The translations under genes and the position numbers were made by a program. A stretch of DNA of 64,000 nt, taken from Nocardioides szechwanensis (GTDB taxonomy: Bacteria; Actinomycetota; Actinomycetes; Propionibacteriales; Nocardioidaceae). Under the pieces are notes generated by a model. The model saw only the letters and a program-made list of their open reading frames with translations, was not told where the DNA came from and ran no database searches. The stretch spans positions 1 through 64,000 of the forward strand of contig NZ_FNIC01000009.1 in the NCBI RefSeq assembly GCF_900103935.1. Direction: 5' to 3'. The stretch's first letter is position 1, and every line of letters starts with the position of its first letter. Below, piece by piece: positions 16,940-26,023 of this stretch.

Positions 16940-18259
16940 ATGCGACCGTCGGCGATGTGGGGAGGGCTGGCAGCAGCGTTGTCACTCGTGGCCGCGGCCG
17001 TGCTCGTTCCCGTGCTGTTCGACTGGCAGGTCTACTCACACGCCAACCCGAGCCCGGAGGACGTGGCGCCGCTCCATGCCCTGTGGGACCCCCGGGTCGG
17101 TCCCGGGACCATCCCGGCTGTCCTGATCGCCCTGCTGGGGTGGCGTCACGCGCTCGGACTCGCGGAGCGGCTGCCGTGGCGCACGCTGTTGGTAGGGACC
17201 TATGTGGTCGGGCTGGCCTGGATGTTGAGCCTGGCCCTGGTCGATGGTGTCGACGGGGTCTCGTCCGTGCTCGCGCACCCCTACGAGTACCTCGAGACCG
17301 CGCGGGTCACGAACGACTTCCCAGCAGCCTTGCGGGAGTGGGTCGGCCGTATTCCGCTGGACGCTCAGGACAACTGGCCGACGCACGTGGCCGGACACCC
17401 ACCGGGCGCGCTGCTGTTCTTCGTGGTCCTGGACCGCCTGGGACTGGGCGGCGACGGCGCCGCGGGGCTGGTGGTGACCCTCGTGGCCGCCACGGTCCCC
17501 GCCGCCGTCATGACCACCGTGAAGACCCTCACCGGGGAGGGCCCGGCCCGTCGCGCCGCGCCGTTCCTGGTGCTCGGACCGGCCGCGCTGTGGCTGTGCG
17601 TCTCGGCCGACGCGGTCTTCACCGCCGTCGCCGCGTGGGGCCTGGCGGCGCTGGCCGTCGCCGCCACGCGCTCCGGGCGTGGTGAGAGCGCTGCGTGGTC
17701 CGCGGTCGCCGGTGTCCTGCTCGGCTACTGCGTGATGATGTCCTACGGACTGCCGCTGCTGGGGCTGCTCGCCCTGGCCGTGCTCGCGGCCGCGCGTTCG
17801 TGGCGCCCCCTACCGGTCGCTGCCGTCACTGCGACGGCCGTGGTGCTGGCCTTCGCCGCCGGTGGTTTCGCGCTCTGGGAGGCCTTCCCGGTCCTCCGTG
17901 AGCGCTACTGGGACGGCATCGCGACGGAGCGGCCGGCGACGTACTGGACCTGGGCAAACCTCGCCGCCCTGGTCCTCAGCGCCGGACCGGTCCTGGGCGC
18001 CGGACTCGGCCGGTTGTGGTCGGAGCGGTTTCGCGTCGAGAGACCGGTGCTGCTGCTGGTCGGCGCCGCGGCGGCCTCGATCGTCCTGGCCGACCTGTCC
18101 CAGATGAGCAAGGCGGAGGTCGAGCGCATCTGGCTCCCCTTCGTGCCGTGGCTCCTGCTGGCCACGTCCGCGCTGCCGCCACGATGGCGCCAGGCAGGGC
18201 TGGGGCTCCAGCTCGCCTCAGCGCTGGTCCTGCAGCACCTGCTGCACACCTCCTGGTGA
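16940..18259 (+). CDS. Polytopic membrane protein, GT-C glycosyltransferase-like
   Basis: The 439-residue protein has roughly ten membrane helices. A large first extracytoplasmic loop contains DWQVYSHANPSPED and then PLDAQDNWPTHVAGHPPG, a position where GT-C enzymes often keep catalytic acidic residues. I infer a polyprenyl-phosphate-sugar-dependent transferase from topology and from the adjacent GT2 gene; no family signature proves it. The ATG at 16940 follows TACGGT. The stop lies one base from the convergent epimerase stop. Confidence 0.65.
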   Translation: MRPSAMWGGLAAALSLVAAAVLVPVLFDWQVYSHANPSPEDVAPLHALWDPRVGPGTIPAVLIALLGWRHALGLAERLPWRTLLVGTYVVGLAWMLSLALVDGVDGVSSVLAHPYEYLETARVTNDFPAALREWVGRIPLDAQDNWPTHVAGHPPGALLFFVVLDRLGLGGDGAAGLVVTLVAATVPAAVMTTVKTLTGEGPARRAAPFLVLGPAALWLCVSADAVFTAVAAWGLAALAVAATRSGRGESAAWSAVAGVLLGYCVMMSYGLPLLGLLALAVLAAARSWRPLPVAAVTATAVVLAFAAGGFALWEAFPVLRERYWDGIATERPATYWTWANLAALVLSAGPVLGAGLGRLWSERFRVERPVLLLVGAAAASIVLADLSQMSKAEVERIWLPFVPWLLLATSALPPRWRQAGLGLQLASALVLQHLLHTSW

Positions 18260-18260
18260 G

Positions 18261-19304
18261 TCAGGCCCTCAACGGTGCGACCGCGAACGCCGGCAACCCC
18301 TCGTCCGGGGACACGGCCGCCGAGAAACCGAGCTCCTCACGGGCCAACCGCGGCGAGGCCACCACGTGCCGCACGTCGCCGGCCCGGTACTGGCCCGTCA
18401 CCTCGGCCGCCAGGTCGCTGCCGGTCCCACTGATGACCAGGTCCGCGACCCGCTTGATCGTGACCGGCTCGCCGGAGCAGACGTTGTATGCCGCGACCCC
18501 TCCCGCCGAGAAGCCGACCGCGGCCTCGATCGCCAGGACGTTGGCGGCGGCGACATCAGCGACATGCACGAAGTCGCGCATCTGCCCGCCGTCCTCGTAG
18601 ACCTTCGGAGCCTCGCCGCGCTCGATCGAGGACCGGAACATCGCGGCGACGCCGGAGTACGGCGTGTCCCGTGGCATGCCGGGGCCGTAGACGTTGTGGT
18701 AGCGCAGGGCCACGACAGCGGACTCGGCCTGGCGCGCCCAGGTGGCGGCGTAGTGCTCCTGAGCCAGCTTGCTGGCGGCGTAGGTGCTGCGCGGGTCCAG
18801 GCGGGCGGACTCCTCGACCAGGGCCCACGCCAGCCGGTCACCGCAACGTGGGCAGTGGTTCTCGAAGTCGCCTGCATCCAGCGAGGTGCGAGACCGTGCG
18901 GGCGGCACCTGATGGCCATGTGCCGGGCACTCGTACCGCCCTTCGCCGTAGACGACCATCGACGACGCGAGGACCAACGAGGCGACCCCGGCCTCGTGCA
19001 TGGCAGCGAGCAGGGCCGCCGTACCGAGGTCGTTGTGCGAGGCGTACGCCGGCAGGTCGCCCACGCGGACTCCGGCACCCACGAGTGCCGCCTGGTGACA
19101 GACCGCGTCGACGCCGCGAAGCAGCTCGACCCACTGCAACGCGTCGCGGACGTCGAGCCGGTGGGTCCCGGCGGGCGCCTGGGACGTGCCGTGGGCCTCG
19201 GGCAGCATCAGGTCGACGCCGACCACCTCATGCCCACGCGCCGCGAGCGCGGACTCCACGGCGCTGCCGATGAACCCGGCCGAGCCCGTCAGCAGCACTC
19301 TCAT
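18261..19304 (-). CDS. NAD-dependent sugar epimerase/dehydratase with an inserted Cys/His cluster
   Basis: The 347-residue extended SDR has the Rossmann motif TGSAGFIG (Gly 7, 10, 13), SS at 114-115 and the YAASK catalytic pair Y175/K179. Between these it carries an insertion with C126, H129, C151 and C154 (CPAHG ... CPRCG), which looks like a zinc ribbon. Typical substrates are nucleotide sugars such as UDP-glucose or dTDP-sugars. The ATG has CATGAT six bases upstream. Its context indicates sugar supply for the neighbouring transferases. Confidence 0.87.
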   Translation of the reverse strand: MRVLLTGSAGFIGSAVESALAARGHEVVGVDLMLPEAHGTSQAPAGTHRLDVRDALQWVELLRGVDAVCHQAALVGAGVRVGDLPAYASHNDLGTAALLAAMHEAGVASLVLASSMVVYGEGRYECPAHGHQVPPARSRTSLDAGDFENHCPRCGDRLAWALVEESARLDPRSTYAASKLAQEHYAATWARQAESAVVALRYHNVYGPGMPRDTPYSGVAAMFRSSIERGEAPKVYEDGGQMRDFVHVADVAAANVLAIEAAVGFSAGGVAAYNVCSGEPVTIKRVADLVISGTGSDLAAEVTGQYRAGDVRHVVASPRLAREELGFSAAVSPDEGLPAFAVAPLRA

Positions 19305-19316
19305 GCCGCCATCATG
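19305..19316 (-). promoter_or_regulatory. Leaderless promoter -10 for the epimerase
   Basis: CATGAT on the minus strand (19311-19316) ends six bases before the ATG at 19304. Confidence 0.45.
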
Positions 19317-19413
19317 GCTTCCTGCCCGCTCGCCACGGCATCCGGCACCTGGCGGGTTGACGGCGGCACTAGTCTCCGGTGAGGTTCGTGGGGACCGACC
19401 GAAGGGGGATCGC

Positions 19414-20223
19414 GTGAGCGACCAGACGGGCGACGAGGTGGTCGACCTGTCTCAGCGCGACCCTGAGTACGTCGCCAAGCTGCTGCCGCTGCTGCGGCTC
19501 GCGACCAAGTGGTGGTTCCGCTCGGACGTGCGTGACATCGACCGGATCCCCGACGGCGGGGCGCTGGTGGTGTCCAACCACTCCGGCGGGCTGATGGCGA
19601 TGGACGTGCCGGTGATCGCGGTGGCGTTCTTCGACCACTTCGGTGAGGAGCGGCCGCTCTACGTGCTCGCCCACGACATGCTCTTCACCGGGTCGGCGGA
19701 GCCGGTCTTCTCCCGGGCCGGGTTCCTCAAGGCCACGCGCGCCAACGCCAACGCGGTGCTGCAGTCCGGGGGAGTCACGATCGTCTTCCCGGGCGGCGAC
19801 TACGACACGTTCCGCCCGTTCACCAAGAACAACACCATCGACTTCGCCGGCCGCACCGGCTACGTGCGCACGGCGCTGGCCAACGACGTACCGCTCGTCC
19901 CCGTCGTCAGCATCGGCGGCCAGGAAGCCCAGCTCCACCTCGCTCGGGGGGAGCAGCTCGCCAAGCTCCTCCAGCTCGAGCGGCTGCTGCGCACGAGATA
20001 CATGCCCGTGACGTTCGGCTTCCCCTTCGGGCTCACGTTCGCGTTCCCGCCCAACCTGCCGCTGCCCACCAAGATCGTCACCCAGGTCCTGGAGCCGATC
20101 GACATCCGCGCGGAGTTCGGCGACGACCCCGACATCGCCGAGGTCGACGCGGAGGTACGACGCCGGATGCAGGCCGTGCTCGACGACCTCGCCCGCGCCC
20201 GACGCTTCCCGGTGCTCGGATGA
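19414..20223 (+). CDS. Lysophospholipid acyltransferase (PlsC-like)
   Basis: The 269-residue enzyme shows the acyltransferase block I NHSGGLMAMD (NHx5D variant) and an FPGGDYDTFRP block near residue 130, then a C-terminal proline-rich FGFPFGL segment. It would acylate glycerol lipids at the membrane. The GTG at 19414 has a GAAGGGGG ribosome site. The next gene starts within its stop (ATGA), so the acyltransferase, acyl-CoA ligase and WS/DGAT form one operon. Confidence 0.85.
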   Translation: MSDQTGDEVVDLSQRDPEYVAKLLPLLRLATKWWFRSDVRDIDRIPDGGALVVSNHSGGLMAMDVPVIAVAFFDHFGEERPLYVLAHDMLFTGSAEPVFSRAGFLKATRANANAVLQSGGVTIVFPGGDYDTFRPFTKNNTIDFAGRTGYVRTALANDVPLVPVVSIGGQEAQLHLARGEQLAKLLQLERLLRTRYMPVTFGFPFGLTFAFPPNLPLPTKIVTQVLEPIDIRAEFGDDPDIAEVDAEVRRRMQAVLDDLARARRFPVLG

Positions 20224-21851
20224 CCTGGGTGAGGCGCCTCGGGCGCCGGCTGTGGGTCTTCAAGATGCTGCTCGTCAGCGGCATGATCGCGCCGCTGCGC
20301 CCCGACAAGTACCTCCGGATGGGTGCCGTGATCCGCCGCCAGGGCGTCACCGCCACCACCGGATTCTCGCTGGCCGCCGCCCGACGCCCGAAGGGCACCG
20401 CACTGGTCGACGAGCGCGGCTCGCTGACCTGGGGCGAGCTCGAGGCGCACACCGACGCCCTCGCCGTCGGCATCGGTGCGCTCGTCGGTGGCCCGGTCGG
20501 GTCGTTGGCCATCCTCTGCCGCAACCACCGCGGCTTCGTCGAGGCGCTCGGCGCCGGCGCCAAGCTCGGCGCCGACGTGCTGCTCCTCAACACCGCGTTC
20601 TCCGGCCCCCAGCTCAGCGACGTGCTGCAGCGCGAGGGCGCCAGCGTGATCGTGTACGACGAGGAGTTCGCCGGCATCGTCGCGCTCGCCGGCCAGGGGG
20701 TCGACGGCCTGAAGGAGGTCGTCGCTTGGACCGACGCCCCGGACGCCGGCCCGCTCACCGTCGACGCGCTCGTGAAGCAGCACCTCGGTCAGCGACCGGG
20801 CAAGGCGCCCCGCGCGGGCAAGGTCATCCTGCTGACCTCGGGCACGACCGGCACCCCCAAGGGCGCACGGCGCTCCGGTGGTGGCGGGGCCGCGGCGCTG
20901 GCCGCGATGCTCGACCGGATCCCGTGGCGCGGCGAGCAGGTCACGGTCGTCGCCGCCCCGATGTTCCACGCCTGGGGCTTCGGCCAGCTGGCGATCGCGG
21001 CCACCATGACCTGCACGGTCGTGATGCGCCGCCGCTTCGACCCCGAGGCCACCCTCGCCCTCGTCGACGAGCACCGGGCGACCGGCCTGGCCGTCGTGCC
21101 CGTGATGCTCGAGCGGATCGTCGACCTGCCCACCGAGGTGCTCGACCGCTACCGCTGCGACAGCCTGCGCTTCGTGACCGCCAGCGGCTCACGGATGCGC
21201 ACCGACGCGGTGACCGCGTTCATGGACCGCTTCGGTGACGTCGTCTACAACAGCTACAACGCGACCGAGGCCGGCCTGATCAGCACCGCCACCCCGGCCG
21301 ACCTGCGGGTCGCGCCCGACACGGCCGGACGCCCGGTCGTGGGCACCGACCTGCGCATCGTCGACGACGAGTGGCGCGACGTGCCCCAGGGCGAGGTCGG
21401 CAAGATCACCGTGCTCAGCGACTCGCACTTCGAGGGCTACACCTCGGGTGACAGCAAGCAGTTCCACGAGTCGTTCATGGTCTCCGGCGACATCGGCCGG
21501 GTCGACGAGACCGGCCGGCTTTACGTCGTGGGGCGCGACGACGAGATGATCGTCTCGGGCGGCGAGAACGTCTACCCGCTCGAGGTCGAGGAGATGCTCA
21601 CCGCCCACGAGGCGGTGCGCGAGGCCGCGGTGGTCGGGGTCGACGACGAGGCCTTCGGGCAGCGCCTGGTCGCGTTCGTCGTACCCGTGCCGGGAGCCAC
21701 CGTGACGTCCGACGCCCTCAAGCTCCACATCAAGGAGCACCTCGCGGCCTACAAGGTGCCGCGCGAGGTGACGCTGCTCGACGAGCTCCCGCGCAACGCC
21801 ACGGGCAAGGTCATGAAGCGCGAGCTGGTCGCCGACGGTGGGCCGGACTAG
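20220..21851 (+). CDS. AMP-forming fatty acyl-CoA synthetase
   Basis: The 543-residue adenylating enzyme has the P-loop LTSGTTGTPKGARR, the YNATEAG motif A5, the SGDIGRVDETGRLYVVGRDDEMIVSGGENVYP hinge region in separated pieces, and the final PRNATGKVMKREL lysine motif. It activates a carboxylic acid, probably a fatty acid, to its CoA thioester. Coupling to acyltransferases on both sides supports supply of acyl-CoA for lipid assembly. Confidence 0.92.
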   Translation: MTWVRRLGRRLWVFKMLLVSGMIAPLRPDKYLRMGAVIRRQGVTATTGFSLAAARRPKGTALVDERGSLTWGELEAHTDALAVGIGALVGGPVGSLAILCRNHRGFVEALGAGAKLGADVLLLNTAFSGPQLSDVLQREGASVIVYDEEFAGIVALAGQGVDGLKEVVAWTDAPDAGPLTVDALVKQHLGQRPGKAPRAGKVILLTSGTTGTPKGARRSGGGGAAALAAMLDRIPWRGEQVTVVAAPMFHAWGFGQLAIAATMTCTVVMRRRFDPEATLALVDEHRATGLAVVPVMLERIVDLPTEVLDRYRCDSLRFVTASGSRMRTDAVTAFMDRFGDVVYNSYNATEAGLISTATPADLRVAPDTAGRPVVGTDLRIVDDEWRDVPQGEVGKITVLSDSHFEGYTSGDSKQFHESFMVSGDIGRVDETGRLYVVGRDDEMIVSGGENVYPLEVEEMLTAHEAVREAAVVGVDDEAFGQRLVAFVVPVPGATVTSDALKLHIKEHLAAYKVPREVTLLDELPRNATGKVMKRELVADGGPD

Positions 21852-21854
21852 CGC

Positions 21855-23240
21855 GTGGAGCGGATGGAGGGTGTCGACGCCGGGTATCTCTACATGGAGA
21901 CGCCCACGCAGCACATGCACACCCTCAAGGTGGCGCTGATCGAGCCGGCCCCCGGTCTCGACCTCGCGGCCTTCTCGACGGGCCTGCTCGACCGGCTCGA
22001 CGACCTGCCGCCACTGCGCCGCCGGGTGCTGCCGGTGCCCTTCGCGCTCAACCACCCCGTGTGGGTGGCAGACCGGCCGATCGACCCGAAGCGCCACTTC
22101 TTCCACCACCACGTGCCCGCGCCCGGCGGGTTGGCCGAGCTGGAGGAGGTGATCGGCCGGATCGCGAGCACCCCGCTGGCCCGCGACGTACCGCTCTGGG
22201 AGATCCACCTCTGCGACGGCCTGGCTGAGGGCCGCCTCGCCACGGTCGCCAAGCTCCACCACGCCGTCGCCGACGGCAACGCCGCCAACGCGCTGCTCGC
22301 CAACGTCACGGACGTGGCCGCAGCAGGGCGGCACCAGGCGACCGCCGGCCTCGGCCTGGAGCCGACGCCCGGCCGGGCCGACCTGGTGCGCTCCGCGCTC
22401 GCCGACGCCATCGTCCAGATCGGCAGCGTGCCGGGCCTCGTGTGGCGCACGGTCCGGGCACTGGTCGCGGTCGCCCGGCACAAGCGCCGCTCGATCGTCC
22501 CCACTCCGAGGCCGGTGCTCGACGCGCCGCGGGTCTCCTTCAACGGGCCGCTCAGCAGCCGCCGGGTCTTCGCGACCTGCTCGCTCCCGCTCGACGAGAT
22601 CCAGGCCGTACGACGGCTCCACGGCGTCAGCGTCAACGACGTCGTGCTGGCGGTCGTGGCGGGTGCCCTCCGCTCCTGGATGGACGCGCGCGGCGAGCGG
22701 CCGACCTCGTCACTGCTGGCCGGAGTGCCGGTCGGCACCGACCAACGGGGAGGACCACCGCGTCTCGGCGGCAACCGGGTCTCCAACCTGTTCACCACGC
22801 TCGCCACTGACGTGGACGACCCGATCGCGCGGCTCCAGCTCATCTCGCGCACGACGGGGGAGGCGAAACAGGTGCAGAACACGCTCGGGCTGGACATGCT
22901 GGCCGACTGGGTGCAGTTCACGCCGCCGGCGCCCTTCAGTGCCGGCATGCGCCTCTACTCGCGGTCGCGCGCCGCCTCGCTGCACGCCGCGCCGTTCAAC
23001 GTGATCGTCTCCAACGTGCCCGGCCCGAGAGAGCCCGCCCAGATCGACCGGGCGCGGCTGAGCGACCTCTACAGCGTCGGACCGATCCTCGAGGGCATCG
23101 GCCTCAACGTCACCGCGTGGTCCTACGTCGATCGCATGAACTTCTCCGCCCTCAGCTGTCCCGACCTGGTCGGCGACCTCGGCTCCCTGATGTCGCGGTT
23201 CCGCCCTGCCCTCGACGAGCTGCACGCGAGGCCGGCCTGA
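21855..23240 (+). CDS. Wax ester synthase / diacylglycerol acyltransferase (WS/DGAT)
   Basis: This 461-residue bifunctional enzyme makes triacylglycerol or wax esters from acyl-CoA. The catalytic HHxxxDG motif is HHAVADG at residues 135-141. The N-terminal MEGVDAGYLYMETPTQHMH and the later NVIVSNVPGP and GIGLNVTAWSYVDRMNFSALSCPD motifs are all family features. The start is GTG 21855, three bases after the ligase stop; ATG 21864 is an alternative. Confidence 0.93.
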   Translation: MERMEGVDAGYLYMETPTQHMHTLKVALIEPAPGLDLAAFSTGLLDRLDDLPPLRRRVLPVPFALNHPVWVADRPIDPKRHFFHHHVPAPGGLAELEEVIGRIASTPLARDVPLWEIHLCDGLAEGRLATVAKLHHAVADGNAANALLANVTDVAAAGRHQATAGLGLEPTPGRADLVRSALADAIVQIGSVPGLVWRTVRALVAVARHKRRSIVPTPRPVLDAPRVSFNGPLSSRRVFATCSLPLDEIQAVRRLHGVSVNDVVLAVVAGALRSWMDARGERPTSSLLAGVPVGTDQRGGPPRLGGNRVSNLFTTLATDVDDPIARLQLISRTTGEAKQVQNTLGLDMLADWVQFTPPAPFSAGMRLYSRSRAASLHAAPFNVIVSNVPGPREPAQIDRARLSDLYSVGPILEGIGLNVTAWSYVDRMNFSALSCPDLVGDLGSLMSRFRPALDELHARPA

Positions 23241-23315
23241 ACTGTCGGCCGCCCGACGGCGACGGTTCACCGGCGCCACGCTCGTGAGTCACCTGGGCGC
23301 GGTTGCCTCGGCGCC

Positions 23316-24464
23316 ATGACCTCTCGGACCGGCGTACGACGCCCTGCCCTCTTCCTGCTCGTCCTCACCGGCCTCGGCGGACTCGTCGGGCCCACCCTGG
23401 TGGCCGCCCCGGTCGCCGCCGAGGCCGGGGACTCCCACGCGAAGCACAGCCAACGCCGGGCCGACCCGATCGTGATCGGGCACCGCGGCGCGTCCGGCTA
23501 CCGCCCCGAGCACACGCTCGCCTCCTACCGGCTCGCGATCCAGCTCGGTGCCGACTACGTCGAGCCGGACCTCGTCTCCACCAAGGACGGCGTGCTGGTG
23601 GCTCGCCACGAGAACGAGATCAGCGGCACCACGGACGTCGCCGACCACGCCGAGTTCGCCGCCCGTCGTACGACGAAGACGATCGACGGCCGTCCGGTGA
23701 CGGGGTGGTTCACCGAGGACTTCACGCTCGCCGAGCTGAAGACCCTGCGCGCCAAGGAGCGGCTGCCCCAGGTCCGCCCGGACAACACCCGCTACGACGG
23801 TCGTTTCGAGATCCCCACGCTGGTCGAGGTGCTGCAGCTCGTGCGCGCCGAGTCCAAGCGCACCGGGCGCACGATCGGCGTCTACCCGGAGACCAAGCAC
23901 CCGACCTACTTCGACTCCATCGGGCTGTCGCTCGAGGAGCCGCTGGTGCGCACGCTCGACCGGTTCGGCCTGGACCGCACGCGCTCCAAGGTGATCATCC
24001 AGTCGTTCGAGACGGCCAACCTGCGCGACCTCGACACGATGACCCGGGTCCCGCTCGCGCAGCTCGTCGACGCCTCAGGCGCGCCGTACGACCTGGTCGC
24101 CGCAGGCGACCCGCGCACCTACCGTGACCTGGTCACGCCGGCCGGCCTCGCCGAGATCGCCGAGTACGCCGACGGTGTGGGCGCCAACAAGGACCTCGTG
24201 CTGCCGCGCGACCCCGCGACCGGCGCCACCACCGAGCCGAGCCGGCTAGTGGCCGACGCCCACCGTCGTGGCCTGGTCGTGCACGTGTGGACGGTGCGGG
24301 ACGAGAACCAGTTCATGGCCACGAACTTCCGCCGCGGGGTCAACCCGATCGCCAAGGGTGACGTGCACGCGGAGGTGCTCGCCCTGCTCGAGGCCGGTGT
24401 CGACGGCATCTTCGCCGACCACCCCGACTCCGCGGTCGACGCGCGAGACGACTGGCTGGACTAG
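23316..24464 (+). CDS. Secreted glycerophosphodiester phosphodiesterase
   Basis: The 382-residue enzyme has a signal peptide (about 1-37) and the GDPD barrel. VIGHRGASGYRPEHT gives the catalytic His and Glu, VEPDLVSTKDG the metal-binding Glu/Asp, and RHENEISGTTDV the second His. It hydrolyses glycerophosphodiesters to glycerol-3-phosphate and an alcohol outside the cytoplasm. It sits just after the lipid synthesis operon but has a separate start region. Confidence 0.92.
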   Translation: MTSRTGVRRPALFLLVLTGLGGLVGPTLVAAPVAAEAGDSHAKHSQRRADPIVIGHRGASGYRPEHTLASYRLAIQLGADYVEPDLVSTKDGVLVARHENEISGTTDVADHAEFAARRTTKTIDGRPVTGWFTEDFTLAELKTLRAKERLPQVRPDNTRYDGRFEIPTLVEVLQLVRAESKRTGRTIGVYPETKHPTYFDSIGLSLEEPLVRTLDRFGLDRTRSKVIIQSFETANLRDLDTMTRVPLAQLVDASGAPYDLVAAGDPRTYRDLVTPAGLAEIAEYADGVGANKDLVLPRDPATGATTEPSRLVADAHRRGLVVHVWTVRDENQFMATNFRRGVNPIAKGDVHAEVLALLEAGVDGIFADHPDSAVDARDDWLD

Positions 24465-24475
24465 TCCGCAGAGGG

Positions 24476-24487
24476 CACACTGCCCCC
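24476..24487 (+). promoter_or_regulatory. Leaderless promoter -10 for the M15-like gene
   Basis: CACACT (24476-24481) ends six bases before the ATG at 24488. Confidence 0.4.
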
Positions 24488-25876
24488 ATGTCGTTCGGGC
24501 GGTCACGCCTCTTCCTGGTGTCCACCGCGCTCTCCGCCGCGATGCTCGTGTCCGTCGCGCCGGCGGCCAGCGCGGCCGAGCCGACCGTGCTCACGCTGAC
24601 GGCGCCGGGCGGCTACGCGGGCGAGGACACGACGCTCGCCATCGCGCTGACGCAGGCCGACGGCGCTCCGGTGCCCGCAGCCCAGGTGGTGGTGGAGCGC
24701 CGGGTCGGCGACGCGTGGGCGGTGGTCGGCGCGGTGACCACCGACGACGCCGGTTCGGCGACGTTGGAGCAGACGCTCTCCCGGGCGGCGGCCGACAACC
24801 TCTGGAGGGCGTCGTACGCCGGCGACGCGACGTACGCGCCGTCGGCCGACGAGGCAGGCGCCTCCCTGCGCCGCCGCAACGCCACGGTCCGCCTGACCGG
24901 GCCCGTGCGTGTCGTCGACGAGCGTTCGGCGCTGCTGCGGGTGCGTTGGACGACGGGCTCCGGACAACCGGTCCGTGGGACGCTGCGCCTCGAGCGACGG
25001 ATTGCCGGGCAGGGCTGGAAGCGCGCCGGGACACTGCTCACGCGCGCCGACGGGCGGGCGTCGGTGCGCATGTCGCCGCGCATGGACTCACGCTGGCGGG
25101 TGCGGGCGCCGCGCCTCGACTGGGTCCACGGCGACCTCAGCCGGGTCCATGTCCTCGACAACGTGCCGCCGCGCGCCCCCGTCGTACTCCCCGCCGGCGC
25201 GCCGGAGCCCCGGGTCCAGGTGCCGGTGCCGCGCCGCGCCGTGGGCGAAGGCGCCAACCTCGTGGTCTCGCCGATCCCGGACGGGGTCTGGGACGAGATG
25301 ACCGGCGTGACCTGGCACCGCGGCTGTCCGGTCGGCCGCTCCGGCCTGCGACTGGTGCGCGTCAACTACTGGGCGTACGACGGTTACCGGCGGCGCGGTG
25401 AGGTGGTGACGGCGGCGGGTGCCAGCGACCAGATCGGGGGCGCGCTCGCGGAGATGTACGACCGCGGGTTCCCGATCCGCTCGATGTACCGCGTCGACCG
25501 GTTCGGCTGGTCACGGCGGCTCCACGGTGGCGACGACTACGCGTCCATGGCGGCCGGCAACACCTCGGCGTTCAACTGCCGCTGGGTCGTCAACAGGCCG
25601 GGAGTACGCTCACCGCACTCCTACGGCCGGTCGCTCGACGTCAACACCTGGGAGAACCCCTACCGCTCGGCCACCGGCCTGGTCCCCAACAGCTGGTGGC
25701 AGGGGCGGTCCCACCCGCTGGTGGCCTGGCGCTCGCGCAGCCACCCGGTCGTGCGGATCATGCGCTCCCACGGCCTGCACTGGACCTACGGCCGCGGCGA
25801 CACCCAGCACTTCGACGCCCGGCGCCACGGGCGCGTGGTGGGTTATCGCGGCTGCGTGGACGTCTACTGCCACTGA
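24488..25876 (+). CDS. Secreted M15-type peptidase-like protein with N-terminal Ig-like domains
   Basis: The 462-residue protein has a signal peptide (about 1-31), two beta-sandwich segments (about 32-125 and 130-220; VLTLTAPGGYAGEDTTLAIAL, ATVRLTGPVRVVDERS) and a C-terminal M15/VanY-like domain. HSYGRSLDVN supplies the HxxGxxxD zinc site and QHFD the third ligand. Such enzymes cut D-Ala-D-Ala or peptide crosslinks in the wall, with the N-terminal part probably binding the surface. Confidence 0.8.
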   Translation: MSFGRSRLFLVSTALSAAMLVSVAPAASAAEPTVLTLTAPGGYAGEDTTLAIALTQADGAPVPAAQVVVERRVGDAWAVVGAVTTDDAGSATLEQTLSRAAADNLWRASYAGDATYAPSADEAGASLRRRNATVRLTGPVRVVDERSALLRVRWTTGSGQPVRGTLRLERRIAGQGWKRAGTLLTRADGRASVRMSPRMDSRWRVRAPRLDWVHGDLSRVHVLDNVPPRAPVVLPAGAPEPRVQVPVPRRAVGEGANLVVSPIPDGVWDEMTGVTWHRGCPVGRSGLRLVRVNYWAYDGYRRRGEVVTAAGASDQIGGALAEMYDRGFPIRSMYRVDRFGWSRRLHGGDDYASMAAGNTSAFNCRWVVNRPGVRSPHSYGRSLDVNTWENPYRSATGLVPNSWWQGRSHPLVAWRSRSHPVVRIMRSHGLHWTYGRGDTQHFDARRHGRVVGYRGCVDVYCH

Positions 25877-25886
25877 CCTCCTCCCG

Positions 25887-25991
25887 CGAGTCGGCGCGTG
25901 TGCACGCCAGAAACACGCCGAGTCGGCGCCAACGTCGTGCACAAGCGCCGACTCGGCGTCGAATGGAGGTGCACAAGCGCCGACTCGGCGT
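25887..25991. repeat. Cluster of palindromic repeats between convergent genes
   Basis: Two direct copies of a 23-bp unit, GTGCACAAG followed by CGCCGACTCGGCGT, lie at 25937-25959 and 25969-25991 (32-bp period). Inverted, degenerate copies lie at 25887-25905 and 25915-25942. The core CGCCGACTCGGCG is itself a palindrome with one central base. ACGCCGAGTCGGCGC (25915-25929) and GCGCCGACTCGGCGT (25945-25959) give a 15-bp stem. It may terminate both neighbours, but the repeated architecture suggests a dispersed repeat family. Confidence 0.75.
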
Positions 25992-26023
25992 GCGGTGCAC
26001 TGCCACTGAGCGACCGGCGGTAC

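Noticed and set aside
25880-26020. CRISPR array
   Set aside because: Only two direct repeats with a 9-base gap are present. The units are palindromic and lie between convergent gene ends, and no cas genes are seen.
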